64,000 bases of DNA from positions 1,276,444,277 through 1,276,508,276 of the forward strand of contig CM062818.1 in the NCBI GenBank assembly GCA_031772625.1, written 5' to 3'. The notes below the pieces were generated by a model. It worked only from the letters and a program-made list of their open reading frames with translations. It did not search any database and was not told where the DNA came from. A program made the translations under genes and the position numbers. This document shows, piece after piece, positions 21,819 through 31,888 of the stretch. Each line of letters begins with the position of its first letter. Position 1 is the stretch's first letter. The DNA is from Pinus tabuliformis. Lineage: Eukaryota > Streptophyta > Pinopsida > Pinales > Pinaceae.

Positions 21819-22640
21819 GGTTAAGGGTTAGGCCGGATTAAGGGTTAGGGTCAATTAATGGTTTATAATTTAGGGGTGGGTTAATAACTAGGGATTAGAG
21901 GAAAAGTTGCCATTGACTTAAAAGCCTACGTGGTCACCAAGTAAAATCGAGGAAGAATATGACATGAAGATGAATTCAAACTAAGAATAGGTTATTTTTT
22001 CTGGTTGTGACTATCTATCTCATAAAGTGTCTCTCTTTCTACATGTCAATAAAATTAACATTTTTCCTATTGTTTTTTAAATATTCCATAAACATCTTGA
22101 TAAATTGCACAAGCTTTGTTGTTTCTCACTCTCACCTAATCTAATTGCTCCATCTAAACTATCAAATCCCAAGTATCCCTAACGCTTGGATGCAAACAAC
22201 CCCTAATGTATTAACCCCTAATCCCTAAGCTCTAAACCCCTTATAGATTAAATTGTTACCTCCAATTAGTTGGGTTGGGGAAAGCTACCATTGACACCAA
22301 AATTGCCATGTACAAGTGAAATTAAGAAATAATATGACATAAAGATGAAGGAGAAATAAGAATAGGTTGTTTTTGTTAGTTGTGAGTATATATCTCATAA
22401 AGTGTCTCTCTTTATAAATGTCTAGAAAACTAACAATTTTCCTATATTTTTTCAACATAATCATAAACATATTGATATTTGCACAAGCTTGATCATTGCT
22501 TTATCGTCTTTGTTTCTCACTCTCAGCTAAGCCGTCTTTGTCGTTGTCTTTGTTTTCCTATATTATATTTTTAAAAGTATGTATCATTTAAATATTTGTT
22601 ATATACACTAATATTACTTGATTGTTTGTATATATTAAGA
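21819..22640. repeat. Telomere-like DNA plus a diverged 375-bp tandem duplication
   Basis: GGTTAAGGGTTAGG text runs to about 21900. The segment starting near 21905 (CCATTGAC, AATATGACAT, AATAGGTTRTTTTT, CATAAAGTGTCTCTCTTT) is then repeated with divergence from about 22275. CATAAAGTGTCTCTCTTT is at 22021 and 22396, 375 bp apart. Between the units lies a C-rich CCCCTAATCCCTAA stretch, the opposite-strand form of the telomere-like repeat. No gene is visible. Confidence 0.75.
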
Positions 22641-22715
22641 AATAATTCGCTAGGGCACTGGCCATGGATTAGGATGACGTGGTTGTTATATAAGCACCTG
22701 TTTAGGAACATGGAG

Positions 22716-22995
22716 TGAATATTGATGATCAAGTTAATCATCATATGGAAGAAGAAGATGATGTTAATAAAATAGTTGAAGAAGAGGGGAAAAATAAATT
22801 GATTTAGGAGACATTTAATAATGTTGGAATGGATGATGATGACAACCAAGTAGATGGTGTTTTTGATAGACCTATAATTGATAAGGCAACAAAACCTCCA
22901 TATGAATGCTCCAAAATAAGTCTTCTCTTTTCTATATTGCTACTGGCGAACTTAAAGGTTATGAATGGTTTTTCCAACACTTAGTGTAATATATG
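22716..22995 (+). pseudogene. CACTA-type transposase (TNP2-like) remnant, N-terminal part
   Basis: The plus strand reads an acidic stretch (HHMEEEDDVNKIVEEEGKN), then KPPYECSKISLLFSILLLAN and LKVMNGFSNT. This matches the region of plant TNP2 transposases that precedes the IHACPND block (P-YEGC-K-SKLSFLL-LY-LK--NGWS). There are two stops. It is cut at 22995 by an LTR element and resumes at 31094. Confidence 0.7.
22991..22995. repeat. Target-site duplication atatg (left)
   Basis: atatg precedes the LTR start TGTTATAG at 22996 and follows the LTR end CTACAACA at 31088 (31089-31093). Confidence 0.93.
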
Positions 22996-24060
22996 TGTTA
23001 TAGACAATTTTGTGCCTTACAGCAACAAGCATGAATTGTCAATAATCCAAGGGATCCAAAGTTCCCTAAACATGATGTTCCTACCCCTAGAGGAACAAGG
23101 TCAGCAAACCAACAGCTCTCAGATCAGTTCTCCACCTGAAAACACTCAAAAACAAGCAATCCTGAAATCAAAGCAGGTGCTCCACTGGGTTTCTACGCTG
23201 AAACACAACTGCTCCATGGTGTACCTGCGTTGCAAAGCAGGTAGAACAAAGCCCACCTGCGTTGGGCGAGTTTGGACATGTGGCACAGTGTGTCATTGCT
23301 TTGGAATCTTCCAAAAATGACACTTGGATCAGGTATTTCGCCTTGTGATGAGTCAGAGGCTTTGTTTCTCCAAGTGGAAGCAAGGTTCACCAAGTGGATT
23401 CAAGAACTGAAGATCAACTAAAGATTAACTGAAGAGAGAGAGGACACAAGGCAGCTACACATCAGTTGCAAGCTGACTCATCCTTTCTCAATTCATCTAT
23501 ATATTGAGCTCTCTCCTATGAGCTCAGGAGGCTGGAATTTTGTGCAAAGTAATGATATGCTGTTGGTTTCATTATCGAGTTATTGGGTGATTGTTTGAGA
23601 GAGGTGAAGAAGAGCAATTCTTTCTGCTGGGAGGTGTTGCTGGGTTGGAGCCTTCAATGGTTGTAATACTCTCAGAACCTTTATTTCTTCATTAATAAAA
23701 GCTATTGAGGTTCTTATATGTTCTCTTGTTTCAATTATATATTGTGATGATTGCATGTTTGGTTTACACTAATCCATGAACCAGTTATGATTGCATGCCT
23801 CTTGTAGTTTCCTTCTTTGTTATTGTGCAGGATCTCATTGCAGCTGGGCGAGCAGAAGAACAAAGAGCTAGGAGCAAGCGGCCAAAGAGAAGAGTTTGGA
23901 TTCGACATTAAGCGCAAGGCAACGGTTAGTGCTTTCTCCATTCTCTTTTGCTTTCATAAAGAAGTAAACCTTAAGTAGTTTGTTTTACAGTTGTTGCTAA
24001 GGAACTGTCACCCTTAGAGTGGGATAGGGTCATCCGAGTCGGATACTTATACCTACAACA
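22996..24060 (+). repeat. 5' LTR of the Tat-like element
   Basis: This is 1065 bp, TGTTATAGACAATTTTGTGCC to CTACAACA. It contains a 22-base near-palindromic motif (arms TACCTGC and GCAGGTA, 23222-23243) and an AATAAA near 23694, a plausible polyadenylation signal. The open frames within it (102 codons plus strand, 71 and 68 minus) recur in the other LTR only because the DNA is the same. Confidence 0.95.
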
Positions 24061-24063
24061 AAC

Positions 24064-24081
24064 TGGCGACTCCGCTGGGGA
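24064..24081 (+). promoter_or_regulatory. Primer-binding site (tRNA-Arg-like)
   Basis: TGGCGACTCCGCTGGGGA begins four bases after the LTR. From memory it complements the 3' end of a plant tRNA-Arg. I cannot confirm the exact isoacceptor without a tRNA search. Confidence 0.75.
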
Positions 24082-25535
24082 TCGTATCCGTTTGATTGTG
24101 TTTGTAGTATTTTGCTATTCATTTCCTGAACAAAAGAGTACCAAATCGAAAAGCTTTTGACTATATCAAAAGCGAAGTAGAGGGGCTGCTACTCTTGCTC
24201 ATTTTCTGAGCAGATTCATGATTTGAAGAGCTGATCTACAAAGATCCTTGTAAGCTCTTAGTGATAGCTTTGCACCTTCTAAATCATCCCTTTGATTGTG
24301 CTTGACTGAATGCTTCTGATTTGAGCAAAAACCGTGCATTTTTGAGAAAACTGTGACCCGGAAACTGAGAAAACGTAAGTCTCGTTTTCCAAAGCAGGCT
24401 GTACACAGGCTACCTGCTTTGCAACGCAGGTAGCCCCTTCGGGACCTGCGCTGAATGTCAAACAGGCAGTGTACTACCTGCTTTGATCCAGTTTTGCCTA
24501 GTGCTACTGGGGTTTCCTCCTTTCTCTTGCCTGTTTTCACTTAGATTTTGCTGCTAGGTGTCAGTCTTGTGCCTGTTCTGAAACCAATATTACTTGCCAT
24601 CATTCTGCCTCTGTTATATAACGAAATTGTACTTGTTCTTTGTATTTCTTAATCATTTACAATTTCCCATAACGAACAGTAAACTAGTCTTGCTTTTGGC
24701 CTCTTAGATCTGAACCTGTGTTAGGCGTTTTGCTGGTCTAAAGAGTTAGCTTGTTTGCTGTCCATAGCTGGTTAGTCATTTTACTTTCGTTCGTATGGTT
24801 TGATTTCATGTATTTCCAATGATTAAGCAAGTGAATCTTAAGGTGTCTTTTGATTTTGGACAAGCTTGTTTACTTTCTCTTTAAATCGAAATCAAAGTTA
24901 TATAACCACTTTCTTTTTGTATCCATCCACATTAAGAAAGGGAAAAGAAAATACATGCATTGTGCATTTCGCATTTGACTGTGTGCTTGACGATTTAGGA
25001 AAATTTGCATTTTAGTGTGTGCTCTATGATCTGTGTGAAAAGATTTGCCTTTCTTTTCCCTCAGTAGTTAAGGTTTTCAAAGTTGAAAGATTGAAAAGTT
25101 TGCTTCTCATCTTAGACTGCATTCAGGAATTTGTTACATACATCTCGTGGTGATCCTTAAAGGCAAACTGATAAGCAAGATCAACATTAAAATAAATCCA
25201 ATTTACATAACAACGCTTTGTAACATAACGCAAACGCATAGAGGTCTAGGTAGAAACGTGTTCCGGCGTCGTTAAACATAGTGACTGTCGATCTCTACGA
25301 AGGTGGGTGATTCCTCCTGAGAGTCGGTGGCACTAATACGGACTTTTGCTCCCACGTACCGTCGCGTATATATTGGGAGACCCCTATAGGCAATTACCCT
25401 TTATCCATAGGAATCCGTGTCGACCGCCCTACTGATCGCGATGCAGTGAACACAACATTCACGATGATCGACCACCCGTACCGTAAAACGTATTCTGTGG
25501 TTTCACGAAAAGTTTGGCACACCCTCTGCCTAGAA
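24082..25535 (+). other. Long non-coding leader of the Tat-like element
   Basis: About 1.45 kb without a recognisable frame. At 24411-24432 it carries the exact reverse complement of a 22-base LTR motif (arms TACCTGC/GCAGGTA). Long leaders are usual in Tat/Ogre-type elements, but I see no extra ORF here. Confidence 0.6.
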
Positions 25536-25557
25536 CTCCAGAGCAGTTTCTTTTGGC

Positions 25558-25679
25558 CTTTTTCAAACTCTATAACTGAAAAAGTCCATCCGAGCATTTG
25601 TCACTTCGGGCTCGTTAAAACATCGAAGGCGACTAGAGTCATCTTTAGCTTTTTCTCGACTCTTAAAACATGAAAAAGC
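25558..25679 (+). ncRNA. Stem-loop cluster upstream of gag (three hairpins)
   Basis: Perfect arms: 25558-25565 with 25577-25584 (CTTTTTCA/TGAAAAAG); 25604-25608 with 25624-25628 (CTTCG/CGAAG, loop GGCTCGTTAAAACAT); 25648-25655 with 25672-25679 (GCTTTTTC/GAAAAAGC, loop TCGACTCTTAAAACAT). Stems differ while two of the loops share a CTC-TTAAAACAT core. The type label reflects an RNA structure within the element transcript, not a separate transcript. Confidence 0.6.
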
Positions 25680-25749
25680 AAGTTTGTGTCTAAAAGCGTC
25701 GTTAATAAAATTTATTTTAAGCGGAACATAATCACCTGTTATTCCCACG

Positions 25750-27363
25750 TTGATCTTTCAGTTGAAAAGTATGGAGCCCACCAACCAAGGAGGCAACCTT
25801 GGCGGAAGTCCAAATCCCTTCTCCTCTTGGGGAGATGTTGGTGCGCCTCATATGGCAACATTGTCACTTCCAGGATTGACAATCGGCCTACCTGTATGGC
25901 TCTTTTCAACTAATGTAGTCCAGATCGCCACTAATCCTGAGCAGTCGAATCAACAGTCAGACCAGTCTAGAACTACCCACCAGCCTTCCACTTCTCACAA
26001 TACTTCCTCTGATCCTTCATCTTCGCGAGGTAGAGCTGGCAAAAGTCAGCCTCCCATGGAGAAGAAGGAAAAGAAGAAGAAAGAAAAGAAGCAGAAGGGG
26101 CCTATGGCGAAGGCGACTGGGGGCAAGCAAAAGACAGCTGACAAAAACCCACACACTGCACCGACCGGGCCTAAATCGCCATGTGTCATTTGCGAAGGGA
26201 CCCACTTCCATCGTGATTGTCCTTGTATTCCCCGGATACTAAGGGACTGGTCCCCAAGATTGCACAATCCGGTAGCATCAACCTCTGGCAGTCATGTTGA
26301 TTGCAGTCCGTCAACTAGCGAGAGTGAAGGACGAAGAGGGAGACCAAGATCACCCTGTATATTGTGTGAAGGTGAGCATGCCATCCACAGATGTCCATTC
26401 TTAGATGAGGCAAAGAGAGTTTTAGAAGATCGTCCGGTTTCACCGTTACGACTTCCTCCTGGATACCAAAAACTCGCGCCTAATCCCTCGATAGTTGAAA
26501 ATCCAGCTGACCCGCCCAAGTGGTCAGCTGAAGTGTCGGTCATTGAGAATGAACCTGCTGAATCCAGACTAGACGAAAGTCTAAAGGTCGAAACGGCAGT
26601 TGACCCGGTTCTTCCTTCAGAGGTTTCATCGTCCAATGACTCCGTCATTGAAGACCCATCTTCAAATGACACCCTCACTGAAGAGGATAAGGATGACACC
26701 ATCCATATTCTTTTCATCAACACAGACTCTGATGAGCATCAGGGCAATGCACCCATTCCTTTATCGCAGGAAGGAACATCGTCAGGGTCGTATCCGGCCG
26801 TATATTTGGTCCCACCACCAAGCAACCTAGTTGTATCCTTTGATTCGAATCAACTAGGCAGACCCCGGTTACCAGCCAGTATCCCATTCAGAATCATAGT
26901 CCAAATCTACAGAATGGTGATGGCTGGAACTATCATTGATGAAGGGGCATCTGTGAGTATCCTTTCCTCTGTTGCTTGGAAAGCACTGGTTTGCCCGGCG
27001 CTTTTACCTGAGATGAGAAATCTATCAGGTTTTGATAAAGGAACCAGTCACCCGTTAGGGATTCTCCCCAATGTTCCAGTTACATTGAAAGGGAAGTCAG
27101 TTCGCATGAACATCATGGTCGTCCAGGGACCCTTGGTATATAACTTACTCCTTGGACGAGACTATATATATTGCATGGAGGCAATAGTGTCCTCGCTCTT
27201 TAGAGTCATGTGTTTTCCGCACGAAGGAAGAATGGTCCAGCTAGTAGACCAACTTTCATTTCCAGGATCACGCATTGCAAATAGTCAAATACCATCCCTT
27301 AACGGTTTATTCACTCAAGGAATGCCACCGCCCCCGGTTCTACTTCCCGATGAATGCGAGTAA
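25750..27363 (+). CDS. Zinc-knuckle and aspartic-protease protein of the Tat-like element
   Basis: This is a 537-codon frame. The likely start is the ATG at 25771 (MEPTNQGGNLGG), because the seven codons upstream look like leader. After a Ser/Gln-rich stretch comes a strongly basic segment (KKEKKKKEKKQK, about residue 105), then two knuckle-like motifs, CVICEGTHFHRDC (about 146) and CILCEGEHAIHRC (about 200). Their spacing (C-X2-C-X3-H-X4-C) is one residue shorter than the standard CCHC. Near residue 398 is the protease motif IIDEGASVSIL, in which Asp-Glu-Gly-Ala takes the place of the usual Asp-Ser/Thr-Gly-Ala. YNLLLGRDYI follows. No retrotransposon capsid domain is visible upstream and no RT downstream. 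The frame is intact. Confidence 0.85.
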   Translation: MIFQLKSMEPTNQGGNLGGSPNPFSSWGDVGAPHMATLSLPGLTIGLPVWLFSTNVVQIATNPEQSNQQSDQSRTTHQPSTSHNTSSDPSSSRGRAGKSQPPMEKKEKKKKEKKQKGPMAKATGGKQKTADKNPHTAPTGPKSPCVICEGTHFHRDCPCIPRILRDWSPRLHNPVASTSGSHVDCSPSTSESEGRRGRPRSPCILCEGEHAIHRCPFLDEAKRVLEDRPVSPLRLPPGYQKLAPNPSIVENPADPPKWSAEVSVIENEPAESRLDESLKVETAVDPVLPSEVSSSNDSVIEDPSSNDTLTEEDKDDTIHILFINTDSDEHQGNAPIPLSQEGTSSGSYPAVYLVPPPSNLVVSFDSNQLGRPRLPASIPFRIIVQIYRMVMAGTIIDEGASVSILSSVAWKALVCPALLPEMRNLSGFDKGTSHPLGILPNVPVTLKGKSVRMNIMVVQGPLVYNLLLGRDYIYCMEAIVSSLFRVMCFPHEGRMVQLVDQLSFPGSRIANSQIPSLNGLFTQGMPPPPVLLPDECE

Positions 27364-28080
27364 TTCGGAAAGAAAGAACTGAGACCCAGGGGGCATGCAC
27401 CCTGGCCTGCCTTGGGCAGAGAAAACCTTGGGTATAAAGTTAATTTCCGCAGAAGAATGGACTAGTCCGTACCCCGTCCGGCAGTGGAAGGGAGGGTTGT
27501 TCTAGGATAAAATTCTTTTGTCAAAGTTATGTTGAAGCGAAGCGATCTCTCCCTTTGTCTAAAGAAGTGGGCTCTCCTAAGGAGGGGATCTATTTGTGGC
27601 AGCAAGTAGCCACCATCTTTGAATGTCAAGCCTCACCCATTAAAACAAGTTGTTTTGAAGGATAAGTAGGGGCAGTCTTCAAAGAAAGAGATGAAATTGC
27701 TGCAACAAGTAGTCACCATCCTTAGCAACCTAATGATAGACATCGCCGAAAAGAGAGTTTAGTTTGCGGCAGCAAACAAAACCATTTTTCGGATAATAAG
27801 TAAGAGATGGCAGAATCTTGAAATTATACTTTATACCTGGGGCCATGCAAACCTTTTGGAATGCAAGCACGGGACGACTATTTATTTTTTAAATTTTTAG
27901 GTCCTCTAACCCGTTAAACTCGTAGGATTAGCCGTTTCCAGCTTGCATAAAGAAAGGATGAAGGGCAAAAGTTAAAACCTGCCAAATTGGAGTAATTAGT
28001 GAGGTATCGCTCCTTAAATAAGATTACCTCACCTAAAGCATTCCTTGTATTAAGATTGGTATAATCGAGCAGTTTTAGCA
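27364..28080 (+). other. Non-coding DNA after the gag-protease frame
   Basis: No RT, RNase H or integrase on either strand. Recurrent short phrases (CAGCAAGTAGCCACCATC, CAACAAGTAGTCACCATCC, GCGGCAGCAAAC) suggest degenerate internal repeats leading into the stem-loop array. Confidence 0.6.
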
Positions 28081-28082
28081 AT

Positions 28083-28891
28083 GTTCATGCTCGTTAAAAA
28101 ATAAACGCAATCATCGAGCAGTTTTTGTGCAGAAGTTCATGCTCGTTAAAAAATAAACGTAAATTGCGAGCAATCTTTCCCTAGCAGTTCAAGCTCATCC
28201 AAAAAAAATGAACCGGTAAACAACCTCGAGAAATGTAACCTTTGAAAGCCATATTAAAAGCCCTTGGTCGTGTTTATATGCCATCACCTCCATCTGTTCA
28301 TTTGGCCAATCGTTCACCTCCATATGTTTGTTTACCCATTTTGAGGAACAGCTGCGAAGAGTGATTTCACTTAGCCATCCTTGTGACACTGCCGTGATTG
28401 GAGAATTCCAACCTGTACCTGGAATCTGCTGCTATCCCTGTTCATCACTCGTTCCTCAAAAGACGAGTCTTCTTTGAGCTCTTTTCACTGACTCGTAAAA
28501 TATGAAAAGTTTGCCGAGTTTTGGCCTTCCAGCTCGTTAAAACGACCGGAAAGCTATCCCTCCTCTAGATTTTAATCTTTTTGGACCTGAGGGATTATTG
28601 CACAAAAAGATCGAGCGCTTGTTTGTTCGGCTCGTTAAAGCAACCGAAAATTCATCCCTTCTGTATTGTTTTAAACTTTTTCGGACTTAAGGGATTAGAT
28701 GATGAAAAAGGAATTTTGGAGTTAACTTTTCGTACCTTTTCAGACTCTCTAAAAATGAAAAGGACCGAGTTTTCCTTGTCGTTAGACTCGTTAAAATGAT
28801 TAAATAGCGACAAACTTGTCTTTAGACAAGAACGAGTTTCCCTATCGCTAGGCTCGTTAAAACATAGCGATGAGCTTGCCCGAAGGGCAGG
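28083..28891 (+). ncRNA. Array of about 14 stem-loops sharing a CTCGTTAAAA-type loop
   Basis: Consecutive arms (left/right): 28083-28088/28101-28106 (one mismatch); 28135-28140/28153-28158 (one mismatch); 28187-28191/28209-28213; 28447-28452/28463-28468; 28481-28487/28503-28509; 28527-28530/28548-28551; 28575-28583/28603-28611; 28626-28630/28644-28648; 28676-28682/28704-28710; 28735-28742/28756-28763; 28776-28781/28808-28813; 28815-28820/28825-28830; 28844-28850/28865-28871; 28875-28881/28885-28891 (one G-U pair). Eight of these loops contain CTCGTTAAA, CTCGTAAAA or CTCTCTAAAA. Stem sequences differ from hairpin to hairpin. It is inferred to be a structured part of the element RNA, with function unknown. 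Confidence 0.6.
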
Positions 28892-30023
28892 TTATAGAAC
28901 AAGCATATGTTATCCTCCTCAAGCTTGACAAAAATAAAGAGGTACTGGTCAGCAATGACTGGGGAAAAATTGGGAGAACCTCACAGTATTAATGGTAGCA
29001 AGTCGCTCTTGAACATGACACTTTGTCCTCCGTAGCACTTCGGGTTGGGTTGTTTCATTCACCGGTCGCAGAATCATGGTCCTCGCCACACCATCCACAA
29101 TTGGGGTAATGCTACCAATCCATCACATCAGTGTCGTTATATGTTCAAGAGATGTGGTTCTGTAAAGAGTCAACCCTGTTCCACCCACTGCCATACATTA
29201 TCCTTCATCCACTTCATGACCGCCACCCTGAATCATACATCACAGTTTGTTTTCACCTCATCATAATCACTAGCTCCGTTCCGTGTCACTGATGTGGGAT
29301 TCATTAAGGCCCTCCTTTGACGGATCGCTCCTTGTCGACATCAGCTCATTATCCAAGGAGTTGATCTAGGAACACCCCCCTCAGTACTTTGAAGCTTGCA
29401 TGCCTCAATGGCAAGTTTCTCACTTCCGGCGACAGGTATACATCAATGACCTTCGACCAGAAGATTTTGCATGGTGGTCGACGCCAAGTCCTTTATTCCC
29501 ACCATGTAGATTGTACTGCCGTACCTTGAGGGTCATCATCCTTATCGGTGATTCCTCTCGCGCTTGTTAACGGTTTACATTATTGACCGGTAATCAAGCG
29601 ATGTCTTTCCATGTTCGACTTCAAGAAATTCTCACATGGATCGACTTGTACATCGAGTGAAGATCGGAAGAGATTGAAGACCCCGGATCTAGTTTCATCC
29701 ATCCGGGCTGCGATATATATTCAGGACATAAAGACATTTGATATGTACATCATTGCAGCAGATGATCATCCTTTTCAAAGGATGGTAAATTCGGCAGAGA
29801 ATTATCAGTCTAGCATCAGACGATCGTCTGTTCTATGTACCAAAATGTATTTATAAAGCTGAGCATGGGAATGCCCGCCTCAGCTAGATCATGAAAAATG
29901 TATGAAAAATAATGTATTGTATTGTATCTTATTACAGGACACTTCTCAGCAGATCGAATGAATTTCGGATCCTCTCAATAAAGCATTTCACCCGATAAAC
30001 GACCTCATACTTTAGGGGGCATC
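28892..30023 (+). other. Non-coding DNA before the 3' LTR
   Basis: No recognised gene. The 81-codon frame at 29611-29856 has no family resemblance that I can see. The stretch ends TTTAGGGGGCATC directly before the LTR, a purine-rich tract in the place expected for the polypurine primer. Confidence 0.6.
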
Positions 30024-31088
30024 TGTTATAGACAATTTTGTGCCTTACAGCAACAAGCATGAATTGTCAATAATCCAAGGGATCCAAAGTTCCCTAAACA
30101 TGATGTTCCTACCCCTAGAGGAACAAGGTCAGCAAACCAACAGCTCTCAGATCAGTTCTCCACCTGAAAACACTCAAAAACAAGCAATCCTGAAATCAAA
30201 GCAGGTGCTCCACTGGGTTTCTGCGCTGAAACACAACTGCTCCATGGTGTACCTGCGTTGCAAAGCAGGTAGAACAAAGCCCACCTGCGTTGGGCGAGTT
30301 TGGACATGTGGCACAGTGTGTCATTGCTTTGGAATCTTCCAAAAATGACACTTGGATCAGGTATTTCGCCTTGTGATGAGTCAAAGGCTTTGTTTCTCCA
30401 AGTGGAAGCAAGGTTCACCAAGTGGATTCAAGAACTGAAGATCAACTAAAGATTAACTGAAGAGAGAGAGGACACAAGGCAGCTACACATCAGTTGCAAG
30501 CTGACTCATCCTTTCTCAATTCATCTATATATTGAGCTCTCTCCTATGAGCTCAGGAGGCTGGAATTTTGTGCAAAGTAATGATATGCTGTTGGTTTCAT
30601 TATCGAGTTATTGGGTGATTGTTTGAGAGAGGTGAAGAAGAGCAATTCTTTCTGCTGGGAGGTGTTGCTGGGTTGGAGCCTTCAATGGTTGTAATACTCT
30701 CAGAACCTTTATTTCTTCATTAATAAAAGCTATTGAGGTTCTTCTATGTGCTCTTGTTTCAATTATATATTGTGATGATTGCATGTTTGGTTTACACTAA
30801 TCCATGAACCAGTTATGATTGCATGCCTCTTGTAGTTTCCTTCTTTGTTATTGTGCAGGATCTCATTGCAGCTGGGCGAGCAGAAGAACAAAGAGCTAGG
30901 AGCAAGCGGCCAAAGAGAAGAGTTTGGATTCGACATTAAGCGCAAGGCAACGGTTAGTGCTTTCTCCATTCTCTTTTGCTTTCATAAAGAAGTAAACCTT
31001 AAGTAGTTTGTTTTACAGTTGTTGCTAAGGAACTGTCACCCTTAGAGTGGGATAGGGTCATCCGAGTCGGATACTTTTCCCTACAACA
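30024..31088 (+). repeat. 3' LTR of the Tat-like element
   Basis: This is 1065 bp, the same length as the 5' LTR, with about six substitutions. Two of those are in the last 13 bases (TTTTCCCTACAACA here against TTATACCTACAACA). Target duplication atatg follows at 31089-31093. Confidence 0.95.
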
Positions 31089-31093
31089 ATATG

Positions 31094-31790
31094 ACATTTA
31101 GTTCTTGATGATAAAGGCTTTTGTTTTTCCTCCTTTTTTATTGTTAGTTGATCATTTGTAAAATTTGGATGCAATATGAACGATTAATATTCTTTATATT
31201 AAGTAGTACTGATTTTTTAATTATTTTGTAGATTGTTAGGTGAATTACCATCATCAAATGTTTTACCTTGCACATGCCACAATTTACTTGCCATTATGAA
31301 AGATATGAAATGGAGTATCAAGCTATTCATGTGTGTCCTAATGATAATATTCTTTATTATGTTGGAAGAAGAATGCCCAAAATATAAAATTAATAGATAC
31401 CAAATCGATCAAGAAACAAAAATGTGCCTCACAAGGTTCTTCGTTATATTCCCATAATTCCACGTTTGCAGTGATTATTCAAGTGCAAAATCATAACACA
31501 ATTTAGGGATTACAATGCAAAGAATAGAAATAAAGATGATGTTTTTTGAAATCCTATAGATGGATTCACATTTAAGAAGATAGAGGAAATATGGTCACAT
31601 TTTAAAGATGAACCTCGTAATCTTAGGCTTTCATTGGCAGCTGATGATGTCAATCCATTTGGTGAGCTCAAATCTACTTAATCAAGGTGACATATTTTTG
31701 TTATCAACAATAACATTCCTTCATGGATGGCAATAAAGAGGGAGCATATAATGTTGGTAATGATTGTTCCAAACATTTGTTTAGAATATT
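31094..31790 (+). pseudogene. CACTA-type transposase (TNP2-like) remnant, middle part
   Basis: Continuing the gene interrupted at 22995, the plus strand reads EMEYQAIHVCPNDNILYYVG near 31310, then KVLRYIPIIPRLQ near 31430. Next comes IDGFTFKKIEEIWSHFKDEP-RNLRLSLAADDVNPFG near 31560-31665, then PSWMAIKREHIMLVMIVPN near 31720. These match, in order, the IHACPND-CILY, KVLRYFPLIPRL, RNVRLGLA-DGFNPFG and PPW-CMK---LSLLIPG blocks of plant En/Spm-type transposases (Transposase_21). Several stops break it. The CACTA terminal inverted repeats were not found. Confidence 0.88.
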
Positions 31791-31871
31791 TTTTTTCAAA
31801 ACAATAAAATCTCAAATATTTTATAGTAGAATAAACTAGCTATTATGGAATTGAGAGTGATGTGGGGAGGC

Positions 31872-31888
31872 GGGGGGGGGGGGGGGGG
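31872..31888 (+). repeat. Run of 17 G
   Basis: An uninterrupted G17 tract preceded by GGGGAGGC. It could form quadruplex structures and is also a typical place for sequencing length errors. Confidence 0.9.

Larger units (their letters stand above)
22996..31088 (+). mobile_element. Tat/Ogre-like LTR retrotransposon lacking pol (non-autonomous)
   Basis: Two 1065-bp LTRs (22996-24060 and 30024-31088) differ at only about six positions by eye, so the insertion is recent. Target duplication is atatg. The primer site just after the 5' LTR (TGGCGACTCCGCTGGGGA, 24064-24081) is of the tRNA-Arg-like type I associate with Tat/Ogre elements. The only long frame is a 537-codon zinc-knuckle/protease product (25750-27363). 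No RT, RNase H or integrase exists in the 2.66 kb that follow, which instead hold arrays of stem-loops. It must depend on a partner element for replication. Confidence 0.93.

Noticed and set aside
23012..23320. A 102-codon frame (MPYSNKHELSIIQG) repeated at 30040-30348, plus overlapping minus-strand frames.
   Set aside because: Both lie in the LTRs of the Tat-like element. Their near identity reflects recent insertion, and overlapping frames on both strands are equally conserved, so it is not evidence of coding.
26292..26723. A 143-codon minus-strand frame inside the gag-protease gene of the Tat-like element.
   Set aside because: An antisense shadow of a Ser/Glu-rich coding segment, with no motif of its own.
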